A stretch of DNA of 5,411 bases from NCBI GenBank assembly GCA_035421265.1, contig DAOLWP010000031.1:1-5411 (forward strand), in the 5' to 3' direction. Shown in pieces: positions 1 through 5,338 of this stretch. The position numbers were made by a program, and so were the translations under genes. The DNA is from UBA6220 sp937870835. Its GTDB lineage: Bacteria; Patescibacteriota; Minisyncoccia; Minisyncoccales; Minisyncoccaceae. The stretch's first letter is position 1, and each line of letters opens with the position of its first letter. The notes under the pieces were generated by a model. It worked only from the letters and a program-made list of their open reading frames with translations. It did no database searches and was not told the origin of the DNA.

Positions 1-2
1 AT

Positions 3-599
3 TTATTTGCTTTTCACAAATTGGCTTGTAATAACTCTATCAATTACGCCGTATTCTTTGGCTTCTTCAGCAGTTAAATAAAAATCGCGGTCCGTATCTT
101 TAGCAATTTTCGTTAAGGGTTGGCCAGTATGCTTGGCTAAAATTTTATTCATTGTATCTTTAATTCTTAAAATTTGTTTAGCCGTAATTTCAATTTCGGA
201 GGCCTGTCCTTTTACTCCTCCCATTACTTGATGAAGTAAAATTTCTGAATTTGGCAAAGCATAACGTTTACCCTTTGCTCCAGCGGCTAGCAGCAAAGCT
301 CCCATTGATGCTGACATTCCAATTGAAACCGTAGAAACATCTGGATTAATATATTGCATTGTATCATAAATTGCCAATCCTGCTGTTACCGAGCCTCCCG
401 GACTATTAATATACATTTGAATATCTTTCTCGGGATCTTTGCTCGCTAAAAATAACAGCTGAGCCACAATAGAATTAGCCATATAATCATCTACTACCCC
501 ACCAATTAAAATAATTCTTTCTTTTAAGAGGCGAGAATAAATGTCATAAGCTCTTTCTCCATATTGTGATTTTTCAATTACAGTAGGTATTACACTCAT
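3..599 (-). CDS. clpP: ATP-dependent Clp protease proteolytic subunit ClpP
   Basis: This is the serine peptidase subunit (family S14) that forms a double-heptamer chamber in the cytoplasm and degrades proteins fed to it by a Clp ATPase such as ClpX or ClpC. The 198 residues match the usual family length of about 195-205. The N-terminus carries the family pattern IPTVIE...GERAYDIYSRLL (residues 4-25), which supports the start at 599. The catalytic triad is visible as Ser98 in GMSASMGA, His123 in LLHQ and Asp172 in DTDRDFYLTA. The oxyanion segment SPGGSV is at residues 66-71, and the handle helix lies at about 130-155. No Shine-Dalgarno site precedes the ATG; the leader is almost pure A/T. The gene lies 99 bp downstream of tig in the same orientation, the classical tig-clpP order. 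No ATPase partner is in the window. The stop is TAA, two bases from the left edge. Identification is secure. Confidence 0.97.
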   Translation of the reverse strand: MSVIPTVIEKSQYGERAYDIYSRLLKERIILIGGVVDDYMANSIVAQLLFLASKDPEKDIQMYINSPGGSVTAGLAIYDTMQYINPDVSTVSIGMSASMGALLLAAGAKGKRYALPNSEILLHQVMGGVKGQASEIEITAKQILRIKDTMNKILAKHTGQPLTKIAKDTDRDFYLTAEEAKEYGVIDRVITSQFVKSK

Positions 600-650
600 A
601 ATAGTTTTATTTATTTTATTATTTTTATTATTAAAATTATTGTTAATATT

Positions 651-656
651 ATTATA
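651..656 (-). promoter_or_regulatory. Possible -10 element upstream of clpP
   Basis: Read on the minus strand, the 99-bp tig-clpP spacer contains an exact TATAAT, about 50 bases before the clpP start. No good -35 hexamer lies at 16-18 bp; the best is an AT-rich TTTTAA. The spacer is so AT-rich that a chance TATAAT is easy to obtain. If real, it would give clpP its own transcript in addition to read-through from tig. Confidence 0.25.
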
Positions 657-698
657 AACTATAAAATGAAAATTTAAAAATAAAAACCTTATTGAATT

Positions 699-1976
699 TT
701 AAGCTCCTAATAATTTAAATATTTTTTCTCTTTTAATTTCATCGGCTAAGTAGGCCTTCGTCTCGCTTCGTTCAATTTCTTGCCGCGCTCGTTCTTTATC
801 TGTATCTGAATATGGTTTTAATATTTCTTCTATTTTTGCTTGAATTTCTGATTCGGTTGCTTCAATTTTTTCATCTTTTTCAATTTGATTCAAAACTAAA
901 TAAGCTTTCACCCGCTCTGCCCCTATCTGCTCATATTCTTTTCTTACATCATCTTCGCTTTTTTTAAGCTGCTCTAAATATTGCGCAAAAGAAAGACCTG
1001 TTTCATTTTCTACTCTATTTTTCAAATTATTTAAAAGGGCATCGGTCTCTCGCGCTATTAAAGAAGCTGGCGCATCCACCTCAACAGCTTTGCAAATATT
1101 CTCTAAAATCATAGCTCTTTTTTTCTCCCGCGCTGCCATTTCTTTTTCTTCTAAAATTCCTTTTTTAATATCTTCTTTTAATTCTAATAAGGTCGTAAAA
1201 TTTCCTAAACTTTTAGCCCATTCGTCATTGGCTTCCGGCAAGTTAACCTTTTTTATATTTTTTACTTTAACCTTTACTTCTACTGGTTCAGACGATTCTC
1301 CTTTTTTACCCATTGGCACCTCGCCAGTAAAAACTTTTTCTTCATTTTTTTTCATTCCTATTAAAGCGTCTTCCATTCCCTTAATATAATGTCCTTTCCC
1401 TATAATAAAGCTATCCTCTTGAATTCCGACCGGCAATTTTTCTGAAGCTCCTAAAAATTCAAATTGTATTTCTGCCATATCTCCTTTTTCTATGTTATCT
1501 TCTTTATCAATTAATTCCGCCCGCGATTGCCTTAACCACTCAATTGAATCTTCAACTTCTTTATCAGTAACTTCAATTTTTTCTTCATTTTTAACCGAAG
1601 CGCTAATCGCGCGAATATCTGGTAAAGATATCTTTGGCAACACCTCTACTTCCAAGCTAAAAATAAATGGATTGTCTTTGGCAATTTTTAATATTTCAGC
1701 CCGAGGCGAAGCTATGGCTTCCAGTTGGCTTTCCTTTAATATTTTTAACCAAGTATCGCGAATAGCCAATTCCCCTGCTTCTGATAAAAGCGCAGCTGGG
1801 TTAGTTCTTTCTTCTACAAGATTCAAAGGAGCTTTGCCTTTTCTAAATCCCGGCAATTCTGCTTCAGCAGCCACTTTCTTTAAGGCTTCGCTATAAAATT
1901 TATTAAATTCTTCGGCTGTAAGCTCAACTTCAATTTTTTGAAGACTCGGACTAATAACTTTTATTTCGTATTTCAT
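699..1976 (-). CDS. tig: Trigger factor, ribosome-associated chaperone and peptidyl-prolyl isomerase
   Basis: Trigger factor docks at the ribosomal exit tunnel and shields nascent chains; its middle domain is an FKBP-type prolyl isomerase. The 425 residues agree with the usual 420-450. The N-terminal ribosome-binding domain (about 1-115) carries the docking signature GFRKGKAP at residues 43-50, with Phe44-Arg45-Lys46 matching the ribosomal protein L23 contact. The FKBP-like domain spans about 160-243 and includes FIIGKGHYIKGMEDALIGM (190-208). The C-terminal part (about 245-425) is charged and helical, as expected for the chaperone arms. The start at 1976 gives the typical beginning MKYEIKVISPSLQKIEVEL. 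The ATG is preceded by an A/T-only stretch with no Shine-Dalgarno site. The gene lies between nusA (145 bp upstream) and clpP (99 bp downstream). No strong promoter was found in front of it, so it may depend at least partly on read-through from nusA. Identification is secure. Confidence 0.96.
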   Translation of the reverse strand: MKYEIKVISPSLQKIEVELTAEEFNKFYSEALKKVAAEAELPGFRKGKAPLNLVEERTNPAALLSEAGELAIRDTWLKILKESQLEAIASPRAEILKIAKDNPFIFSLEVEVLPKISLPDIRAISASVKNEEKIEVTDKEVEDSIEWLRQSRAELIDKEDNIEKGDMAEIQFEFLGASEKLPVGIQEDSFIIGKGHYIKGMEDALIGMKKNEEKVFTGEVPMGKKGESSEPVEVKVKVKNIKKVNLPEANDEWAKSLGNFTTLLELKEDIKKGILEEKEMAAREKKRAMILENICKAVEVDAPASLIARETDALLNNLKNRVENETGLSFAQYLEQLKKSEDDVRKEYEQIGAERVKAYLVLNQIEKDEKIEATESEIQAKIEEILKPYSDTDKERARQEIERSETKAYLADEIKREKIFKLLGA

Positions 1977-2002
1977 AAAAATTTATTTAATTAATTTAAG
2001 CA

Positions 2003-2010
2003 AGCGCGCT
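2003..2010. repeat. GC-rich 8-bp palindrome in the nusA-tig spacer
   Basis: The self-complementary octamer AGCGCGCT stands out in an otherwise almost A/T-only spacer, 27 bases upstream of the tig start. Flanking TTAA-type bases permit a weak extended hairpin, but no clear U-run follows it in the minus-strand transcript. It could therefore be a processing site, a protein site or chance. It is not a convincing terminator. Confidence 0.3.
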
Positions 2011-2059
2011 GTTTAATTATTTCTTACAATGACATAGGAAGATAAAGCAAAGATAATAA

Positions 2060-2079
2060 CATATATACATATATATATA
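2060..2079. repeat. Alternating pyrimidine-purine (TA/CA) tract
   Basis: Twenty bases of strictly alternating pyrimidine and purine, mostly TA steps with two CA steps, lie in the 145-bp spacer between nusA and tig. Such a tract is self-complementary, melts easily and is prone to slippage. It sits about 40 bp past the nusA stop, in the position where an operon boundary or an mRNA processing point might be. No function can be assigned from sequence alone. Confidence 0.6.
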
Positions 2080-2121
2080 GGTAGGTCAGTAAAGATATTA
2101 AACTCAGAATTTTATTTTAAT

Positions 2122-3501
2122 TTATTCTTCCTTCTCGCCTACTCCCTCTCCATCCTCATCGTTTGCCGGTCCCTCAGCAGACATTGTCTCTTCTTTTAAC
2201 TTTTTCGTTCCTGAAGATTCAGAATTTTTTAAATCTTCTTCATCTTCTTCTAAATTATCTAAATCTTCTTGATTGTTTTTCTCTTCATTAACTTGTTGAT
2301 CGCTCTTCACATCAATTTTCCAACCCGTTAACTTGGCGGTTAAACGAACATTTTGGCCGTCCTTGCCAATAGCTAATGACAACTGGTCGGCTGGAACAAT
2401 AGCTAAAGCTGTATTTCTAGGCATTACCTTAACTTCAATTACTTTAGCTGGAGATAAAGCATTAGTAATAAATTTAGCTGGGTCATCTGAATATTCTACA
2501 ATGTCTATTTTTTCCCCGCCTAATTCTGAAATCACCGTAGAAACCCGAACTCCTCTTTGCCCCACCATTGCGCCAATCGGATCAACTCCATTTGCTAATG
2601 AAGCTACGGCCACTTTAGTGCGGCTACCCGGTTCGCGCGCAATAGCTTTAATCTCAATTTGATGACTGGAAATTTCCGGAACTTCTAATTCAAAAAGTTT
2701 AGAAACCAATTTAGGATAAGCTCGAGAAAGCAAAATAATTGGACCTTTGGGGGTAGTGTCTACGCGCAAAACATATAACTTTAAGCGCTGACCTTCTTTA
2801 TAAAATTCACCGCGAATCTGTTCTTCTTTCGGCAAAATACCCAAACTCTTGCCAATATCAAAATAAACATTAGGTCCTTCAATTCTTTGCACAATTCCAC
2901 TGACGATTTCACCTTCTTTAGATTTGTATTCGTTAATAACCGCATCTTTTTCAGCTTCTCTAATTTTTTGTAAAATCACTTGCTTGGCAGTTTGAGCAGC
3001 AATCCGTCCAAAATCACTCTTCTGCTCAACAGGAATAATCATCTCGTCTCCCACCTTCAAAGCCAACCCCTGTTCTTGAACTTCTTCAATTAAAATATGC
3101 CTTTCCGGATTATACCTAACCCGACGAGTTGTTCCACCGCTTTGTCCAGCCCCTCCCTCGTCTGAATTAACATTGAGCTCTTTTTCGGTAGGATAATAAC
3201 TATCTTTTATTTTAAAATTAAAATTTAATTCGCTATCTTTGGCATCGGTTTCGTCGTTTGCTTGTTCGGTTGGATTAGGAATATAAACCATTGTATCATC
3301 AACAACGGTTTTAACACGCCAAAATTCAACCTTCCCAGTTTTAGGATCTAACTTAGCTTTGAAAGATTGTCCTTTTTTGCCATATTCTTTTTTATAAGCT
3401 GAGGCCAAGGCGTGCTCAACAGTTTCTAAAACCTTATCTTGCTCCAGCCCCTTTTCCTCAGCAATTTGAGTAATTGCGGATAAAAATGATTGAGTGTCCA
3501 T
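2122..3501 (-). CDS. nusA: Transcription termination/antitermination factor NusA
   Basis: NusA binds RNA polymerase and nascent RNA and modulates pausing, intrinsic termination and antitermination. Domains in order: an N-terminal polymerase-binding domain (about 1-195) with the conserved block DFGRIAAQTAKQVILQKIREAE (start 163); an S1 RNA-binding domain (about 197-262); KH1 (about 265-345) with GSRTKVAV, DPIGAMVGQRG and GGEKIDIVEY; and KH2 (about 350-400) with IGKDGQNVRLTAKLTGWKID. Two oddities are visible. Residues about 75-135 form a polar, Gly/Ser/Asp-rich insertion in the N-terminal domain, where short homologues such as that of Bacillus have only a brief link. Residues 401-459 are a strongly acidic, low-complexity tail with no recognisable NusA C-terminal acidic repeats. 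At 459 residues it is longer than the roughly 370-residue short forms and shorter than the roughly 495-residue enterobacterial form. The start at 3501 gives a normal first helix and has no Shine-Dalgarno site. The usual neighbours rimP and infB are absent from this window. The family call is secure. Confidence 0.96.
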   Translation of the reverse strand: MDTQSFLSAITQIAEEKGLEQDKVLETVEHALASAYKKEYGKKGQSFKAKLDPKTGKVEFWRVKTVVDDTMVYIPNPTEQANDETDAKDSELNFNFKIKDSYYPTEKELNVNSDEGGAGQSGGTTRRVRYNPERHILIEEVQEQGLALKVGDEMIIPVEQKSDFGRIAAQTAKQVILQKIREAEKDAVINEYKSKEGEIVSGIVQRIEGPNVYFDIGKSLGILPKEEQIRGEFYKEGQRLKLYVLRVDTTPKGPIILLSRAYPKLVSKLFELEVPEISSHQIEIKAIAREPGSRTKVAVASLANGVDPIGAMVGQRGVRVSTVISELGGEKIDIVEYSDDPAKFITNALSPAKVIEVKVMPRNTALAIVPADQLSLAIGKDGQNVRLTAKLTGWKIDVKSDQQVNEEKNNQEDLDNLEEDEEDLKNSESSGTKKLKEETMSAEGPANDEDGEGVGEKEE

Positions 3502-3568
3502 GATTGTTTTTATTTTTTAATCTTAGATTTATTATCTGTATTTATTATCTATTTTTTGTTTAATTATT

Positions 3569-3594
3569 TTATATTAATTATTTATATTAATTAT
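3569..3594. repeat. Perfect 13-bp tandem duplication in the nusA leader
   Basis: The 13-mer TTATATTAATTAT occurs twice back to back (3569-3581 and 3582-3594) with no mismatch. It lies in the AT-rich spacer about 70-90 bases upstream of the nusA start and is probably in the transcribed leader. It may have arisen by slippage in low-complexity DNA. The second copy overlaps the weak alternative -10 at 3593-3598. Confidence 0.7.
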
Positions 3595-3622
3595 ATTACA
3601 ATTGGGCCTATATTCTTAACAA
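3593..3622 (-). promoter_or_regulatory. Weak alternative promoter for nusA
   Basis: On the minus strand TTGTTA (3622-3617) and TAATAT (3598-3593) are separated by 18 bp, giving a passable sigma70-type pair with an expected start near 3586, about 85 bases before nusA. A shifted TATAAT at 3595-3590 has a spacing of 21 bp and fits worse. In such AT-rich DNA this may be chance. The promoter at 3723-3750 is much closer to consensus. If this one is used, it would bypass the hairpin and small ORF of the upstream leader. Confidence 0.25.
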
Positions 3623-3705
3623 ATAAAATACACCACAAAAAATAATAAAAAGAAAAGGATTGCTTTAATAAAAAAATCGGAGCCCATTCCGACCTGATAA
3701 AACAT
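3616..3705 (-). CDS. Possible 29-residue hydrophobic small protein or leader peptide upstream of nusA
   Basis: An open frame of 29 codons runs from ATG at 3705 to TAA at 3616. It begins MFYQVGMGSD and continues with about 19 mostly hydrophobic residues (FFIKAILFFLLFFVVYFI, then Cys), which would make one membrane-spanning segment with a short polar N-terminus. It lies only about 11 bases downstream of the expected start of a near-consensus promoter on the same strand. A purine stretch AAAAGAG ends 4 bases before the ATG and is at best a weak ribosome-binding site. Against it: T-rich DNA yields Phe/Leu/Ile codons by default, the frame is very short, and I recognise no family. It could be a real small membrane protein, a regulatory leader peptide for nusA, or a chance frame. 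A terminator-like hairpin lies within its codons 5-10. Confidence 0.35.
   Translation of the reverse strand: MFYQVGMGSDFFIKAILFFLLFFVVYFIC
3670..3692 (-). terminator. Terminator-like hairpin in the nusA leader
   Basis: Read on the minus strand, TCGGA and TCCGA form a perfect 5-bp stem around the six-base loop ATGGGC, followed directly by seven T residues. This is the layout of an intrinsic terminator with a short stem. It ends about 47 bases after the expected start of the promoter at 3723-3750 and well before nusA, so it is placed as an attenuator would be. It also overlaps the possible 29-codon ORF. A chance origin is possible because the stem is short and A-runs are common here. No gene on this strand lies immediately upstream that would need a terminator. 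Confidence 0.4.
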
Positions 3706-3722
3706 CAATCTCTTTTAGTATT

Positions 3723-3750
3723 ATTTTAACAAAATAAAATTAGTTGTCAA
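3723..3750 (-). promoter_or_regulatory. Strong sigma70-type promoter reading toward nusA
   Basis: On the minus strand a perfect -35 TTGACA (3750-3745) is followed after 16 bp by TAAAAT (3728-3723), one mismatch from the -10 consensus. It is preceded by TG plus one base, the extended -10 motif. Transcription should start near 3716, giving a leader of about 215 bases before nusA. This is the best promoter match in the window and the likely main promoter for nusA, and perhaps for tig and clpP by read-through. Its -35 shares five bases with the -35 of the opposing cca promoter. Confidence 0.7.
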
Positions 3751-3772
3751 GCTGATAATTTTAAGCTAAAAT
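3744..3772 (+). promoter_or_regulatory. Sigma70-type promoter for cca, giving a near-leaderless mRNA
   Basis: TTGTCA (3744-3749) and TAAAAT (3767-3772), each one mismatch from consensus, are separated by the ideal 17 bp. The expected start, about seven bases past the -10, falls near the A at 3779. That leaves only about four bases before the cca ATG at 3783, so there is no room for a Shine-Dalgarno site and the transcript should be leaderless or nearly so. The -35 overlaps that of the divergent nusA promoter. Confidence 0.65.
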
Positions 3773-3782
3773 ACAAACATCT

Positions 3783-5297
3783 ATGCCAGTAAAAAATATT
3801 AAAATAAAAATTCCTAAAAATGTTATTTTTTGTTTGCAAACTTTGCAACAAAAAGGTTTTGAGGCCTATATTGTCGGTGGATGCGCCCGGGATTATTTAA
3901 GAAATGTTAAACCGTCTGATTGGGATATTGCCACTTCAGCCCATCCAGAACAAACTCAGGCTATTTTTGAAAATTTAAACATCAAAACTTATTATGAAAA
4001 CACTTTTGGCACAGTTGGAGTAGCTTTTCCCAAAAATAAAAAAGGCAAAGAACCAATTTATGAAATTATTGAAATTACCACCTTCCGATCTGAGGCTGAC
4101 TACACAGACAGCCGACACCCCAATGAAGTAAAATGGTCAAAAACCATTGAAGAAGACTTGCAAAGACGAGATTTTACCATTAATGCCTTGGCCTTAAAAT
4201 TAAACAAAGAGCAAACCGCCCCCGAAATTATTGACCTCTTTAACGGCCAAGATGATTTAAAAAATCAAATTATTCGCGCTGTTCGCGACCCAAAAGAAAG
4301 ATTTAGCGAAGATGCTTTGCGAATGCTTCGCGCTATTCGTTTTAAGGCTAGTTTAGGAAAGGGCTGGACAATAGAAGAAAAAACCTGGCAAGCTATTTTA
4401 GAAAATAAACAATTATTAACTAAAATATCAGCAGAGCGAATCCGCGATGAACTTATTAAAATAATCAATAGCCCTAATGCGGCAACAGGAATAGAGGATT
4501 TACGCCTAAGTGGCTTATTATCTTATATTCTGCCAGAGCTTTTAGAAGGTTATGGGGTTTCTCAAAACAAACACCATATTTTTGATTGCTACCGCCATAA
4601 TTTAGAATGTTTGGATTATTCTGCCAAAAAAGGATATAGCTTCCCAGTTAGAATGGCTGCTTTATTGCACGATATTGGCAAACCTCGAGCTAAACGCGGC
4701 GAAGGAAAAGACGCTACTTTTTATAATCATGAAATTATTGGCGCAAAAATGACAGAACAAATAATGAAGCGGCTTCATTTTCCTAATAAAGAAGCTGAAA
4801 AAATTGTTACTTTAGTTAGATATCATTTATTTTATTATAATGTGGACGAAGTAAAAGAAGCTTCTATTAGGCGGCTAATAAAAAATGTAGGACGCGAAAA
4901 TATGGAAGACTTATTAAAAATTAGAATGGCCGACCGAATTGGATCTGGCTGCCCTAAGGCCGAACCATATAAATTAAGGCATTTTCAATATATGATTGAT
5001 AAAGTTTCGCGAGACCCTGTCTCGGTAAAAATGTTAAAAGTAAATGGTCAAGATATAATGGATCAATTAAAAATTGGACCAGGTCCAAAAATTGGACAAA
5101 TTTTAGATATTTTGTTAGAAGAGGTATTAAAAGATCCTCGCCATAATACAAAAAAATTCTTAAAAAATAAAATCAAAGAATTATCATCTTTAAGCGATGA
5201 AGAGTTGGCTTGTTTGGCAGCCAAAGCCAGACAGCAAAAAACAAATGTTGAAAATGAAATTAACCAAGAAATAAAAGAAAAGTACTGGGTTAAATAA
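3783..5297 (+). CDS. cca: CCA-adding tRNA nucleotidyltransferase with HD domain
   Basis: This enzyme builds or repairs the 3' CCA end of tRNA from CTP and ATP, without a nucleic acid template. The class II nucleotidyltransferase head is complete: GG at 32-33 followed by RD at 36-37, metal-binding Asp46 and Asp48 in SDWDIATSA, RRDFTINALA at 128-137, and nucleotide-selecting EDALR at 176-180 within DPKERFSEDALRMLRAIRF. An HD phosphohydrolase-type domain follows, with candidate metal ligands His272, His296-Asp297 (LLHDIGKP), His316, His348 and Asp384. The C-terminal segment IGPGPKIGQILDILLEEVL (from 431) is the common tail of HD-containing members, and the last 35 or so residues are charged and helical. 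The 504-residue length suits an HD-containing form rather than the roughly 400-residue Bacillus form. The start at 3783 follows a promoter so closely that the mRNA is probably leaderless. A tRNA gene follows 41 bp after the stop. A poly(A) polymerase role is possible, as these enzymes are homologous, but CCA addition is favoured. Confidence 0.9.
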   Translation: MPVKNIKIKIPKNVIFCLQTLQQKGFEAYIVGGCARDYLRNVKPSDWDIATSAHPEQTQAIFENLNIKTYYENTFGTVGVAFPKNKKGKEPIYEIIEITTFRSEADYTDSRHPNEVKWSKTIEEDLQRRDFTINALALKLNKEQTAPEIIDLFNGQDDLKNQIIRAVRDPKERFSEDALRMLRAIRFKASLGKGWTIEEKTWQAILENKQLLTKISAERIRDELIKIINSPNAATGIEDLRLSGLLSYILPELLEGYGVSQNKHHIFDCYRHNLECLDYSAKKGYSFPVRMAALLHDIGKPRAKRGEGKDATFYNHEIIGAKMTEQIMKRLHFPNKEAEKIVTLVRYHLFYYNVDEVKEASIRRLIKNVGRENMEDLLKIRMADRIGSGCPKAEPYKLRHFQYMIDKVSRDPVSVKMLKVNGQDIMDQLKIGPGPKIGQILDILLEEVLKDPRHNTKKFLKNKIKELSSLSDEELACLAAKARQQKTNVENEINQEIKEKYWVK

Positions 5298-5338
5298 AAA
5301 CTATATCTTAAAACTATTTTAAAGCATTTATAGAAAAT

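Noticed and set aside
691..711. Possible terminator after tig (CTTA...TAAG followed by T-rich sequence)
   Set aside because: The stem is only four AT-rich pairs with an eight-base loop, too weak to call in such AT-rich DNA.
1090..1896. Plus-strand open frames inside tig (99 and 134 codons)
   Set aside because: Antisense shadows of trigger factor, with Ser/Phe-rich translations typical of reversed Glu/Lys-rich helices.
2333..2662. 109-codon plus-strand open frame inside nusA
   Set aside because: Antisense to the conserved KH domains, with no promoter or recognisable product.
3502..3782. Riboswitch, T-box or known structured RNA in the nusA/cca spacer
   Set aside because: Apart from the short hairpin at 3670-3692 there are no conserved T-box, S-box or other aptamer motifs that I recognise; the rest is low-complexity A/T.
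5074..5088. Inverted repeat TTGGACC-A-GGTCCAA
   Set aside because: It lies within cca and encodes the conserved IGPGPKIG tail segment. The symmetry is explained by Gly-Pro codons, and no T-run follows.
5309..5326. AT-only hairpin (TTAAAA-CTA-TTTTAA) between cca and the tRNA
   Set aside because: No GC pairs and no distinct T-run; such repeats are expected by chance in this spacer.
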